Source of the DNA: Carnegiea gigantea | Lineage: Eukaryota > Streptophyta > Magnoliopsida > Caryophyllales > Cactaceae | Direction: 5' to 3' | Length of the DNA stretch: 64,000 bases | Assembly: GCA_029747015.1 (NCBI GenBank) | Contig: JAKOGI010001178.1 | Coordinates: 62,001 to 126,000 of the forward strand | Part shown: one piece after another, positions 12,118 to 24,380 of the stretch | How the letters are laid out: every line of letters starts with the position of its first letter | Position numbering within the stretch: the stretch's first letter is position 1 | Position numbers and translations under genes: made by a program | Notes under the pieces: model-generated | The model's database searches: none | The model's input: only the letters and a program-made list of their open reading frames with translations | Told to the model about the DNA's origin: nothing

Positions 12118-13510
12118 GGTCACAAAGACTACGAGTCTAATATCCTGCTGCCAACAAAATCCCTCACGTATCATATTGGGAATTGAGCATGTGGTCAAAA
12201 AACAAAACCATCAGTGCAATATCAAGTCACCATCTAATTGACATAACAATGTCCCTTTATGCCTGATATGTCAATTGATTCTATACTAAATATAATCACC
12301 CGGCTTGATATGGTGATGGAGAAATGACTCTTCCTTAGATAATTACAATAACCCACTTAGCATAACTGCTTTACTAATGTGCCTTGCTGGACCATATACA
12401 TCTTCGCCCTTGGATAATACATTAAGGTAGCAACATCAAGCTTCGACTTCATATTATAACTCTAACTTAAGGAGTATTGCAAATGAGGGTCACATAGTGA
12501 TAAGAAAAGGGAACTCACTTATCACTCATCAAATAGGTCAACTTTTAGCACACACAGTATGAAAGTGTGTCATAGCATAGCTCCCATCAAATTGGGCATG
12601 TCACTCCTCTATGCTATACGAATCATACATCTGGCTTTTACATAAAAAATTAACCTGATTCACCAGATCAATATACGCAATTCGATCTTAGCACTCCAGA
12701 TTCAACTACAAGGCTTAAATATGAAAACTTATTTCATATTCGACTCCCCTGGAGTCTCATCTTAGTCTTACTAAGGCAACTATATTTTTCATTCATACAC
12801 TTTTGTGTGAGCAATCAATGTTGCACACCTAGTGCCAATATGATTTAATCTCATCCTGCCCAGTACTCAAGTGTTAAGGCGATTGCTTGTGTGACTAGGC
12901 CAATCAGAAGCCTGGTGACATTACAATCTCCCTAATGATGTACTTGTATATTTATGAACATCTAAAAAGAAACATCATTCTTTATTTCATAAATACTTAA
13001 TACAAGTAAAACCATGTCCATTATACACTTAGATACCTCCAAAAACTAAGTCTTATGCAAACCTAAGCTCATCACATGAGTTTTAAAATCGTCTCTAGGA
13101 ATAGGCTTAGTTAAAGGATCAGTTATCATTCTACTTGTAGATATGGACCTAATGGCAACCTCTTTCTCTTTTATGGCGTTTCAACAAAAGAATAACACCT
13201 CTTAATATTCTTGGTCTTCTTGTGGAACTTTGGATTCTTGGCAAACTGGATAGCAGCAGTATTGTCACACATCATCTCTACAGGATCATCAACTCTAGGA
13301 GTGAGATTGAGATCCTAAAGAAAACTCCTCAACCATATTGCCTCTTGAGTGGTAAGACAGCAAGCAACATACTCTTTTTTCATAGTCGAAAGCACTATGC
13401 AGTCTTGTTTCTTACTGTACTAAGTTATAGCTCCACCGCTCGAGGTGAACATATATCCTGAGGTAGACCTGGACTCAGCCATATCACCACCCCAATCAGT
13501 ATTCGTATAT
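12118..13510 (-). pseudogene. RNase H region and 3' non-coding tail of outer copia (decayed)
   Basis: This segment is the reverse-orientation counterpart of the plus-strand copies at 16560-17527 and 19760-20747. Examples are the shared words around 12720-12900 (…CCTAGTGCCAATATGATTTA…) and 16760-16890. It carries no continuous frame. The part nearest 13100-13500 should be the end of RNase H, inferred from its position after the RT/RNase H segment at 13520-13735. The rest corresponds to the long non-coding tail between RNase H and the 3' LTR that this family carries. Confidence 0.6.
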
Positions 13511-13519
13511 CCTCTCAGC

Positions 13520-14133
13520 TTAAGTAGCAAAAGACCAGGTCACTTGTAGGTAACGAAAGATCCTCTTGACGGCTTGCCAATGAGCAGGCCCCGAGTTGAT
13601 TTGGTAATGACTTACCAAACCAATTGCAAAGTAAATGTATGGCTGTATACACAACATGGCATATATTAAACTTCCTACTGCACTAGCATAAGGAATATTG
13701 TTCATTCTCTCCTTTCTTTGTCTGTCTTCGGACACTGGTCAAGACTTAAGGTTAGACCCTTTTTAACTAGAGTGTCCATGGGTTTAGAATAATGCATTCA
13801 AAAACATTCTAAAATTTTATTAATGTACACTTCTTAACTCAAACTAAAAAGCTTCTTAGAACGATTCTAAGTTATATCTACGCCTAGGACATATCTAGTC
13901 TCATCCATGTTCTTCATCTCGAAGATGGAGAAAAACCATTGCTTAGAGGTTTGGATCATCTCTATGTTGTTTCCAGCCAATAGTATGTTGTCAACATATA
14001 AAATAAGAAACATAATCCCCTTCATTAGTTGCCAATTATGATCCTTAGTGGATTGTAGACATGGGCGCAACCAGGCATATAGTTCAAGATCGAGTTGTTT
14101 TTGTAAACTTCCATCACTACACGGTGGGTTCAC
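13520..14133 (-). pseudogene. Outer copia reverse transcriptase/RNase H junction (broken)
   Basis: Two minus-strand frames are left. The first (14133-13867) contains LYVDNILLAG, the copia RT catalytic YVDD box with its last Asp changed to Asn, followed by the conserved FEMKNMDETRYVLGV stretch. The second (13735-13520) has NIPYASAVGSLIYAMLC and AVKRIFRYL, the conserved linker to RNase H. Stops and a frameshift separate them. With YVDN instead of YVDD and the frame broken, this polymerase cannot be functional. The upstream part of RT is missing because the nested plus-strand copies begin at about 14145. Confidence 0.85.
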
Positions 14134-14145
14134 AAATTATCGTTT

Positions 14146-14904
14146 TAAGTAATATCGATGAATAATATGTCCTTAAATTAGGGACATATCATATGAAATT
14201 CCGTGAAGGGAATATGTCCATTCTTCATGATACTCTCTGAGCACCTGTGGTGCGATGTTCCCTTGTGTCTTTTGTTTCTAAGATTAGTTTTCTCTTTAAT
14301 TTTTGCCTAGCTGTTCTAGATATCGTATACAATGGAAATTTGTTTGGCCATGTCAGATCAAAAGGTGTTTTTAATGTTTTGGATAAAACAAGACATCTTC
14401 TATCTTTACCTCATTTTTGACTTTATTTTAAGCATACTCGAGTTAACCATGAGGTCAAGGTAGAGTTAACAAACTAGCTAAAGATGGTCTTTTAAGACTA
14501 ACTCACTACGCTTAAGTTACAAGATGTGAGTTTTATTTAGCAAGTGAAGCAATATGAAATCTTTTTGCAAGATTTCGAGGGCATTGAATCCCTTAGTATT
14601 CATTCACTCTAAACATCTACGGGCCTATAAATGTGAAAGCATATCATGGAGGAATGTATTATACAATGATATAGGTATGTGTACCTATTATCTTATTGTT
14701 ATTAGGTACTTGATGTGTTCATGCACTTTATAGTGGTAGCAAGACTCAATCGGAATATGAATATCTACTTCGTGAAATGAGTTCCTACAATGTCGATTTT
14801 CTTTAGAATGAGTTCCCAGGATTTTGGTGAAATTTTAAGAATGAGTTCATATTGTATGAGTTACAATAAGACATTTAACCATCTCTCGATGTGGGGGAGG
14901 ATTT
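14146..14904 (+). pseudogene. Left edge of nested plus-strand copia (unassigned internal part)
   Basis: This stretch is present only ahead of the first plus-strand unit. The later units jump from just downstream of the primer site to the GAATTCTAACTAAG word that follows at about 14905. It has no long open frame and no motif I can name. By position it should be upstream polyprotein sequence (integrase or earlier). The left boundary is placed where minus-strand RT homology stops. Confidence 0.35.
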
Positions 14905-16560
14905 AAATTCTAACTAAGTCACCGAGAATGACACACCTTCCTTATTGAATAGGAATAGTGAAAGTTTGTCTACTAAGGACAATGAGATTCGTCCTCAATC
15001 TACAAATGTTGAGGAGAGTCAGCTTGAGAAGGAGGTCTGCCCTCAATCTCTCATTCTTGAACATGCAGTTAGTCAACGCATTTAAGATCACATACATCCA
15101 ATGTATAGTGCGAATAATTCTCTTCGTGCGTTGGGTCCCATACCTCTTAGAGAAAAGAGGATGGATTCATGGTCTTTTATCTCTTAGAGAAGGGGAGGCG
15201 AAGAGATTTCTCAGCTAAGCAAACAAATAATGAAGGTCCCAGAATCAAAAGTAGTGGGCATGAAAGAATTCCTCAACGACATTTCTAAGTTCGAGAGGAA
15301 ATATTCGTATGTATTTCCTTGAAAGTTGAGGATCTTACATCTTATCAATATGTGATTGATTCACCAAATCAGTAAGAATGGATGGATGCCATGAGGGATA
15401 AGATGGACTCAATAGCAAGAAAAAGGTTTAGTAACTCATTGATCCTCCGTCCTGATGCAAGTCTATCAAGAACAAATGCGTTTTCAAGATAAAATATCGA
15501 GCAGATGGTTTGATCGATAAGTTTAGGCTCGACTACTCCTAGCCCTGGTTACCCATTTGGACTTTGAAATGTTTGAAATGGACGCAAAGACTGCTTTCCT
15601 CAATGGTATCCTTGAGGAAGAGATTTATATGGACTAACCGATTAGTTTTGTATCAAAGGGACAAGAGAACACGTGTGTCATCTTAAAAGGTCCATATATG
15701 ATCTTAAGCAATCTTTCAGATTTTGGTACTTTAGATTCCATGCAGCCATAATTTAGTTTGGCTTATCTCTAGTTTCAGAAGATAATCATGATTCATGTGC
15801 ATGTCAAAAGCTCAATACAGAGGATTATATTTCTTACCTTGTACGCTAATGATATTCTGCTGGCTAGGGCCAACTTGGAGTTGATTGAAGCTACTTAAAA
15901 GTGGCTATCCTATATCTTCGAGATGAAGGTCATGGGTGAAACTAGGTATGTCCTAGGAGTGGAAATAATTCAAAATCATCCCAAGATGCATGCATCAAAA
16001 CGTCCTCGAATGATTTTGGATTTATAATTTCAAAGTCGTATATACTCTTGTTGAGAGGAGTCTAACTTTGAATCTTGATCAATGCCCTAAAACAGATGAT
16101 AAAATGAAGATAGTGAGCAATGTACCTAACGCTAATGCCATGAGAAGCTTAATGTAAGTCATGTTATATATATGGCCTGACGTTGCTTTGTGGTTAGTTT
16201 GGTAAGTCGTTATCAAAGTAATCCAGGACTTGCCGATTGGTAAGTCATTAAGAGAATCAAGCACTACCTTCGTGGTATTGCTAACTTAGTCTTTTGCCAT
16301 CAAGGAGGAGACCTCAAGTTGAGATGATCCTCAAAATGCCAATTAAGATGGTAACCCGGATGAGTCTGGGTCAACCTCAGGACATACCTTTACCTTGGTT
16401 GGGAGAGCCATGTCATGGTGTAGTAAGAAGTAAAATTGTACAACAATATCAGATGTAGAGGCATGTCTTTTTACCATAGAGACAAAAAGCATTGCCATCA
16501 GGTGTATATATATGCTAACAAGGTGATTATGTTCTCTTGACTAAACCTTTTCCTAGTGAT
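14905..16560 (+). pseudogene. Nested copia unit 1: RT-RNase H remnant
   Basis: The plus strand contains recognisable copia pol pieces in broken frames. The RT start is around 15330-15410 (EWMDAMRDKMDS-like). The palm segment LDFEMFEMDAKTAFLNG lies near 15555-15605. A YANDILLA box near 15845 replaces YVDDILLA. The RNase H linker is near 16200-16280. An in-frame TAA at 15635-15637 follows IYMD. The same TAA and the same YAND box recur in unit 2 about 3.2 kb downstream, so the units share a damaged ancestor. Non-functional. Confidence 0.75.
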
Positions 16561-17527
16561 ACGTTCAAAGCTTATTTGTTGAGTTTAACAATTCATAAGG
16601 TTTAGTGTTTAGATGTATCTTGTGGTGGACATATTCCTTTTATAAATGAGCAAAATGCTTATGATTTATTGTCGCTTGTTAGGCACATTAAAATGTCATA
16701 GGCTTATGATTGGCCTAGTTACATAGGCAATTGCCCTGACGCTTGAGTAGCGGGTAGGATGAGACTAAATCATATTGGCACTAAGTGTGCAATATTTATT
16801 ACTCACACTGGAAGTGTATGAGTAAAAAGAATATAGTCGCCTTACTGAGTCTAAGATGAGACTCGAGGGAGTCGCGTATGAAATAAGATTTCATATTGAA
16901 GCCTTAAAAGTCAAATCTTGAGTGTCATGATTAATATATTGACCTAGTGGCTCAAGTTAAATTTTTTTGGTGAAAATGTAGACTAACCATTCGCATGGCA
17001 TAAAGAGTGACATACCCAGCTGAGTGGGAGTTTTGCCATGACACACATTTCATACTGTGTGTGCTTATCAATCGACCCATACATGGAGTCCCTATGGACG
17101 ATAACCCTTTGACTTAAAGCTACGATATGAAGTCAAAGCTTGATGATACTACCTTAATATGTTTCTTGAGGGCTATCATGTATACAGTTCAGTGAGAACG
17201 CATTAGGAAAGCAATTAAGCTGAGATGGAATTTCATGAGTGTTTAAGAAAAAATCTATCCATCATCACCATAATAGCCCGGGTGATTATATTGGGTATAT
17301 AATCATATGATATATCATATGGCATAAAGGGATTGCGTACGCCATTGGTGATGTTGAGGATGATTTGGGGTATTATATTTTATGAAAGTGTTATGTTAGT
17401 TTGATGATGACTTAATATAACACTATTTATTACTTTCTGGTTGCACACTCCATTACTAGTATGAGGAGTGAAGAGATTAGCTGGGAGAGAAAAATATAGC
17501 TTATGACTTATGTGATCAAGGGGGAGC
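16561..17527 (+). other. 3' non-coding tail and polypurine tract of nested copia unit 1
   Basis: This is non-coding sequence between RNase H and LTR-A, repeated at 19760-20747. It ends in AAGGGGGAGC (about 17518-17527) directly before the LTR, a good polypurine tract. Confidence 0.65.
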
Positions 17528-17877
17528 TGTTGATCGAGTGTAATGGTCACATTATTATACTATTAATTGGGCAGTTATAAATGGTTAATTATGTATTAAT
17601 CATGCCCATTAAATCCCTATTGATAATTATAGTTGCACGCTACTATTTAAGAGGTTTAGCGCTTGAATTAGGGGATTACAGAATTCGAAATAGATGATCC
17701 CTAATTCTCTCCCTTCCTCTCATGTTAGCCTACCCATCAATCGGGCTCGGGTTTTGGGCATGACATCTACAGCGACTCTAGTAGCCACCGTCAGTCCTAA
17801 TTCAATAAATCATGGGCAAACACGAAGCAACAAGATCATGTGCTTCCGCATCAAGGTATGTCCTCAATCTTCCAACA
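17528..17877 (+). repeat. LTR-A of nested plus-strand copia, 350 bp
   Basis: It begins TGTTGATCGAGTG after a polypurine tract and ends CTTCCAACA before a primer-binding site. It aligns along its whole length with LTR-B (20748-21097), also 350 bp. A TATAAAT-type box lies near 17574 and a second TA-rich site (CTATTTAAG) near 17643. It also shares words with the outer element's LTR (CTAGTAGCCACC, CTCTCCCT), so the two are subfamilies of one lineage. Confidence 0.85.
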
Positions 17878-17891
17878 GTGGTATCACAGTC
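17878..17891 (+). other. Primer-binding site after LTR-A
   Basis: GTGGTATCACAGTC abuts the LTR. It is one base from the usual TGGTATCAGAG complement of the initiator tRNA-Met 3' end. Confidence 0.75.
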
Positions 17892-18482
17892 ACCAGCAAT
17901 TCACGCTCAAAAACCCACTGAAGGTCACCCATCCCAAGGTTGCTGTCATGATCAGAGCCACTTTCGTCAGGACGGAGGTACATGTTCATTATCTCTATTT
18001 TTTATCACCTTTTTTAGGGCATTGATCAAGACTCAAGGCTAGAACCCTCTCAACTTGAGTATGTACAGACTTGAATTCTAACTAAGTCATCAAGGATGGC
18101 GCACCTTCCTTATTTGATAGGATTGGTAAAGGTTTGTTTGCTAAGGAGAATGAGATTCGTCCTCAATCTCTAAATGTTGAGGAGAGTCAGCATGAGAATG
18201 AGGTTTGTCCTTAATCTCTCATTCCTTAACAAGCAGTTAGTCCACGTATTTAGGATCACATACATCCAATGGATACTGGCAGTAATTCTCCGCATGCGTA
18301 GGGTCCCATACCTCTTAGAAAAAGGGGGAGGGATTCATGGTCTCAAACCTCTTAGAGAAGAGGGGAGAGATTTCTCACCTAGGTAGACAAATAATGAAGG
18401 TCCCAGGATCCAAAGGACTGGGCATGAAAGAATTCCTCAACAACATTTCTAAGTTGAAGAGGAAATATTCCTATGCATTTCT
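17892..18482 (+). pseudogene. Nested copia unit 2: leader fused to late pol sequence
   Basis: After the primer site there are only about 180 bp of leader. The sequence then jumps (about 18072, GAATTCTAACTAAG) to the region that in unit 1 starts at about 14905. Gag, protease and integrase are therefore missing from the unit. The same junction recurs in unit 3 (about 21290), showing that the deletion predates the copying of the unit. Confidence 0.7.
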
Positions 18483-19760
18483 TTGGAAGTTGAGGAGCTT
18501 ACCTCCTATCAAGAGGTGATTGATTCACCAAATCACAAAGAGTGGATGGATGCCATGAGGGATGAGATGGACTCAATGTTAAGAAAAAGGTTTAATAACT
18601 CATTGATCCTCCGTCCTGAAGCAAGTCTATCGAAACCAAATAAGTTTCGAGATAAAACGTTGGACAGATGGTTTGATCGATAAGTTCATGCCTGACTACT
18701 CCTAGCCCTAGTTGCCCATTTGGACTTTGAGATGTTTGAAATGGACGTGAAGACTGCTTTCCTCAATGGTATTTTTGAGGAAGAGATTTATATGGACTAA
18801 CCCATTGATTTTACATCAAAGGGACAAGGGGACAAGGTGTGTCATCTTAAAAGGTCCATATATGATCATAAACAATCTTCCAGATTTTGGCACTTTAGAT
18901 TCCATATAACCATAATTTAGTTTAGCTTATCTCTGGTTTCAGAAGACCATCATGATTCATGTGTATGTCAAAAGCTCAACATGGGGAATTATGTTTCTTA
19001 CCCTGTACGCTAATGATATTCTGCTGGCTGGGACCAACTTGGAGTTGATTGAAGCTACTTAATAGTGGATGTGCTATGTCTTTAAGATGAAGGATATGGG
19101 TGAAATTAGGTATGTCCTAGGAGTGGAAATAATTCAAAACCGTTCTAAGATGCATGCATCAAAACGTCTTAGAATGATGTTGGATTTATAATTCCAAACC
19201 TGTAGATACTCTAGTTAAGAGGGGTCTAACCTTTAGTCTTGATTAATGCCCTAAAACAGATGACAAAATGGAGATAATGAACAATGTACCTAACGCTAGT
19301 GTCGTGGGAAGCTTAATGTAAATCATGTTATATACATGGCCTGACATGCATTGCCTTGTGCTTAGTTCGGTAAGTCGCTATCAAAGTAATCCAAGACTTG
19401 CTGATTGGCAAGTGGTCAAGAGAATCAAACGCTACCTTCGTGGTATTGCTAACTTAGTCTTTTTCCATCAAGGAGGAAACCTCAAGTTGAGGGGATCCTC
19501 AAAATGGCAATTGGGTTGGTGACTCGGATGGGTCTGGGTCAACCTCAGGACATGCCTTCACCCTGATTGGGAGAGCCATGTCATGGTGCAGTAAGAAGTA
19601 AAACTGCACAACAATATCTACTATGGAGGCAGATTGTGTGTCTTATTACCATAGAGACAAAAAGTATTTTCGTTGCGCATATATACATATATACTAACAA
19701 GTTGGCTATGTTTCGTTGACTAAACCTATTCCTAGTGATACGTTCAAAGCTCATTTGTTG
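18483..19760 (+). pseudogene. Nested copia unit 2: RT-RNase H remnant
   Basis: The frame at 18483-18683 starts near the LTSYQEVIDSPNHKEWMDAM motif of copia RT. LDFEMFEMDVKTAFLNG follows near 18720-18770. YANDILLAGTNLELIE near 19004 has the catalytic YVDD box altered to YAND. The RNase H linker YQSNPRLADWQVVKRIKRYL lies in a frame at 19325-19522. An in-frame TAA at 18798-18800 interrupts the palm at the same codon as in unit 1. The unit is inactive and its decay is partly shared with unit 1. Confidence 0.8.
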
Positions 19761-20747
19761 AGTCTAGCAATTCATAAGGCTTAATGCTTGGATGTATCTT
19801 GTGATGGACATGTTCCTTTTGGAAATGAGCAAAAATCTCATAATTTATTGTTGCATGTTAAGCATATTGAAATGCCACAGGCTTCTTATTAGCCTAGTCA
19901 TACAGGCAATCACCTTGACGCTTCAGTAGTGGACAGGATGAGACTAAATCATATTGGCACTAGGTGTGCAATATTGATTACTCACATTGGAAGTGTATGA
20001 ATAAAATGAATATAGTCGCCTTAGTGAGTTTAGGATGAACCTCGAGGGAGTCGAGTATGAAATAAGATTTCATATTGAAATCTTAAAAGTCGAATCTTAA
20101 GTGTCAAGATTAACATTTAGTATGTTGATCTAGTGGCTCAAGTTAGACTTTCTTGGCGAAAATCTAAACTGATGATTCACATGGCATAAAGAGTGAAATA
20201 CCCAGCTGAGTGGGAGTTATGCCATGACACACACTTCATGCGGTGTGTGCTTATAAGTCAACCTATACATGGAGTGACAATTGATTTCCCTATCTCTTGT
20301 CATTGTGTGACCCTATGGATGATGACCCTTTAACTTAAAGCTATGATATGAAGCTGAAGCTAGATGATGTTACCTTAATGTGTTTCTTGAGAGCCATGAT
20401 GTATACCGTTCAGCGAGAACACATTAGGGAAGCAGTTAAGCTGATATGGAATTTCTTGAGTGTTTAAGAAAAAATCTATCCATCATCACGTTATTAGCCC
20501 GAGCGATTATATTAAGTATTTAATCATATGATATATCATATGGCATAAAGGGACTGTATATGTCACTAGTGATATTGAGGATGATCTAGGGTATCGTATT
20601 TCGTAAAAGCGTCATGTTAGCTAGATGGTGACTTAATATAACACTATTTATTACTTTCTGATCGCACACTCTATTCGCAGTATGAGCCGTGAAGAGATTA
20701 GCTCGGAGAGAAAACGTAACTTAAGGTTTATGTGACCGAAGTGGAGC

Positions 20748-21097
20748 TGTTGACCAAGTGTAAGGTTCACGTTATTATACTATTAATTGGGCAGTTATAA
20801 ATAGTTAATTATGTATTAATCATACCCATTAAATTCCTATTGATAATTACAGTTGCATAATGCTATTTAAGAGGTTTAGAGCTTGAATTTGGGGATTATA
20901 GAATCCGAAATAGATGATCTCTAATTCTCTCCCTTCCTATCATATTAGCCTAGCCATCAATCAGGCTCGGGTTTGGGGAATGACATCTACAGTGACTCTA
21001 GCAGCCACTGTCAGTCCTAATTCAACAAATCGTGGGTGAACACAGAGCAATGAGATCCTGTGCTTCCAGGTTATGGTATGTCCTTAATATTCCAATA
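20748..21097 (+). repeat. LTR-B of nested plus-strand copia, 350 bp
   Basis: It begins TGTTGACCAAGTG and ends ATTCCAATA, aligning full length with LTR-A 3220 bp upstream. GTGGTATCAGAGTC follows at 21098-21111 as an intact tRNA-Met primer site, so this LTR also acts as the 5' LTR of a further, truncated unit. Confidence 0.85.
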
Positions 21098-21654
21098 GTG
21101 GTATCAGAGTCACCAGCAATTCATGCTCAAAAACCCATTGAAGGTCATCCATTGCAAGGTTGCTGTCATGATCAGAGCCAATTATGCCGGGACGGTGGTA
21201 CATTGTTTATTATCTCCATTTTATAATCTATTTTAGGGTGTTGATAAAGACTCAATGTTAGAATCCTCTCAACTGGAGTATCGATGGATTTGAATTCTAA
21301 TTAGGTCACCAAGGATGGTACACCTTTCTTATTTTATAGGAATGGTAAAGGTTTGTCTATTAAGGAGAATGAGATTCATCCTCAATCTCAAAATGTTAAG
21401 GTGATCAGCTTGAGAATGAGGTTTGTTTTTAATCTCCCATTCCTGAATATACAATTAGTCCACGCAATTAGGATCACGTACATCCCATGGATAGTGGGAG
21501 TAATTCTCCTCGTGCGTAAGGTCCCATATCTCTTAGAAAAGAGGGGAAGGATTCACGGTCTCACACCTCCTAGAGAAGGGGGGAGATTTCTCACCTAGGC
21601 AGACAAATAGTAAAGGTCCCAGGATCCAAATGGGTGGGCATGGAAGAATTCCTT
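21098..21654 (+). pseudogene. Nested copia unit 3, truncated
   Basis: It repeats the leader and the leader-to-late-pol junction of unit 2 (compare 17878-18440) and then stops abruptly near 21654. Minus-strand leader sequence of the outer element resumes there. No terminal LTR closes the array on this side. Confidence 0.75.
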
Positions 21655-21817
21655 AATATAATCACCCCCACTTGAAGGGCACAATGTCCTCGTTGTGCCT
21701 CACTAACCGATTGACTTACGAATCCTCTTAACCGGCGGTCCATATCCAATATCTTTGCCCCGCTAGGTGACTGACCATGAGCTCTCCATCCACTGGCACA
21801 GCTCACGGTTGTCGGTC

Positions 21818-21831
21818 GGCTCTGATACCGA
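21818..21831 (-). other. Primer-binding site of the outer copia element
   Basis: The minus strand reads TCGGTATCAGAGCC directly after the 5' LTR, complementary to the 3' end of initiator tRNA-Met apart from the first bases. Confidence 0.75.
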
Positions 21832-22209
21832 TGTAGGTAATTAGAGATTACCTTAGTTGCGAAAGTTGAGTCTGGATCTTTACACCTTCTTATTGCTATT
21901 CACGATTATGGTGGCTACTAGTGTCACCAACAATTCACGCTCAAACCCCAAACCCACTGAGATGGCTAGGTTTATATGAGGGAGAGGAAGAGGGTATTAG
22001 ATCAGGGGAGAATTTTTTACTTAGACTGATGATGCAACCCCACCATACATCCTCTATTTATAGTGGCACAAGGCCTCAAAACAAAATCTGCAAATTAATG
22101 GGGTGATCAAGGCGGATTAATGGCACATTAATGCTGAGTAAATCTCCAATTGTAACTGCCATATCACTCAGTGATTATGGGACTTAATTGTGATCATTAC
22201 TGATCAACA
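21832..22209 (-). repeat. 5' LTR of the outer copia element, 378 bp
   Basis: On the minus strand it begins TGTTGATCAGTAATG and ends AATTACCTACA, with intact TG..CA ends. A TATA box (CTATAAATAG on the minus strand, 22053-22062) sits in the expected place; in the partner LTR the same box is slightly altered. The exact TGTTT duplication follows at 22210-22214. Confidence 0.88.
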
Positions 22210-22214
22210 TGTTT

Positions 22215-24377
22215 AAATAAAAATGTTTACAGGAAGGGTCCCGTAAAGGCAAACAAGCAAAGACAAGGTTTTCTTTTTCCTAGTTGCTATGGATTCTTAG
22301 ACTTTTTTGTTAAAATTCTTCTTCCTTAAGTTAAGAAATTCTTGAATTTTTTTTTAAAGTAACGAAATCAATTAATTCATAAATTTTTTGTACTAAATAT
22401 CAGCTAATTGATTTTTTTTGGTTGAGCTGATTAATTCAGTGCATTAGTGATTAGTCCTATTCTTAGTTTCAACTTTCCCTCTTCTACATTATTTTTAGTG
22501 TCTTTTGATTTTTAGCATTTCAATTTATCTCAAGTAAAGTTGTTGGTATTTCAATAGCAAGTACTCTTCGATCTTTTTTTTTAATAATTTAACCTCTTAG
22601 TTATTTGCTTAGTAATCTTAGTTTTAATACATTTGTTTCTTGTTTCAAATTGAATAACATATTCATTTTGGGACACTTATATATCCATAATTATATCCAA
22701 AGTTATCTATGTAATACAAAGTGCTTAGTCCTTATGATAACATATTATCAAAAAATTTTTTCTCAGTACTTTTTATTTTAAAGTGTATTCCCTCAAAACT
22801 CAATGTTGAGTGAAATACTTATTAATTTTAGAGTAAGCCAAAAAATGAAATAAAATAATGACTAACCAACAAGGAAAATTTATTCACTTAAAATCTCTAT
22901 TAAAAAAAAATGAAGAAAAAGTTGGTTACCACATAACCGTGCAAAACTACTACTTACAAGGGTGTTGTGGGAAAGGAAAAACCCAGATTTTGTTGACTAA
23001 GTCTTGTGGGATATTGTTTCATATAAGTTATATCATGAGACAAAGGTTTTTATGGTGAATATTAATAATTAATTAGGGTGACGAATAGTTAATTTAAGGG
23101 TGACTGTTATTACAGTCACATCTAAATGAAATATTAGTCACGTATTCCTAAATTTAAAAGTCATTCTAAAATATACTATTAGTCATCACAAAACTTGAAA
23201 AATGTCACACTTAAAAGAGTATGTCCCACAATAGCTATTATGTGTGACACTTTTACCTAAAAATCTGTGTTGCTAACTTACACCCCCCGCCCCCCAGAAA
23301 AAACTGGTGAAAGTGTGAATTGGCTAATAGTTGTTACTATTTTACTAATCCTCATAAAGTAAATGCGAATATCAATTAAATCATAGTCTAACCTAGGTGG
23401 ACAAAATAGAGACTCCACTGAACTCAACTGTAAGTACACACCATTATCATATACTGAACACAATTCTATTTTACACTAAATATTTATTATATTCGACACT
23501 GACTTCTTAACTTCTTTTTTATTTTGTTTGCAACATTTGATTAGTTTTTTTTCCCACAAAATATATTCCATTGTAAACCTTCCTACTTTTTTATTTTAAA
23601 AAAATTTCAACACTTACTTAGTTTTCATTTTAAGAAAAAATATATATTCTACTGTACACTATAGGGCAATGATTTTTTAATACCTTGATGTATGTATCAT
23701 TGATTCTTTTGGATCTCACTTTTTTGACTTAATTTTTAAGTACCCTGAGGCCTAACATTTTGATTTTTTACTACCTTCCGAACAACTATTTTAATTTTTT
23801 AATACCTTTCGCACTGTTTGTTTCACACATTCGACCCATAACTTTTTTGAACTTATGAAAAGACCCCATAATTAGGTAAAAGATACAAATAAGCTATTTT
23901 TAGGGGTTTTTCAAGAAATATGCTTGTTTTAGATGATTAAACTTTTTATAATGACTTTACTGGTACTAGTTATCACAATCTACTACTTGTGTAATAAATA
24001 TTATATTTTATCTGGTTATAGGCTCACCATGTTTAACAACATAATAAAACTTAATTAGAGAGTTTTTACCATTACTTGAATTTAGTCGGCGTCAAACCCT
24101 GTCGTTCCTCTAGCTTTCACTTTACAGAGATTGTTAATTTCAACCATACATTTGTTAGATCGGCTACAACACATATTTGTTTCGTTTTCTACTTCGGATC
24201 ATAGTCACTAATCAAGTTTTTTTATACATTTAAGGACAATGGATCTTTAATCAAGAAATTATAATATTTAAGACATAAGGTTCGATCGATTAACGTTCCC
24301 TACTGGTAAACTTCTTTTATTGAAAGCTTGAAAGCGGAAATATTAAAATGGAAAGATCGAAGATGGACTTAAACTAC
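22215..24377. other. AT-rich non-coding stretch
   Basis: No gene is seen. 23060-23275 has a cluster of GTCAC/GTGAC words ending in GTGTGACAC, possibly one end of an unplaced DNA transposon. 23660-23850 contains 'AATACCTT' and 'CCTGAGGCCT' words that resemble 33180-33310 near the caulimovirid, hinting at a shared dispersed repeat. Confidence 0.45.
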
Positions 24378-24380
24378 TAA

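Larger units (their letters stand above)
11707..22209 (-). mobile_element. Minus-strand Ty1/copia element with nested copia inside
   Basis: Related LTRs bound this 10.5-kb block (left 11707-12107, right 21832-22209), flanked by perfect TGTTT duplications. A tRNA-Met-type primer site abuts the right LTR and a purine tract abuts the left one, so transcription would run right to left. What remains of its own interior is RT/RNase H and 3' non-coding sequence at 12108 to about 14145 and a short leader at about 21655-21831. The middle is occupied by plus-strand copies of a related copia. Gag, protease and integrase of the outer element are absent, either lost or replaced during the nesting. Confidence 0.85.

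Noticed and set aside
17878..17891. GGTATCA..G words as parts of tRNA genes
   Set aside because: They occur only next to LTRs and match the primer-site complement of tRNA-Met; no cloverleaf sequence surrounds them. No tRNA or rRNA gene was recognised in the window.
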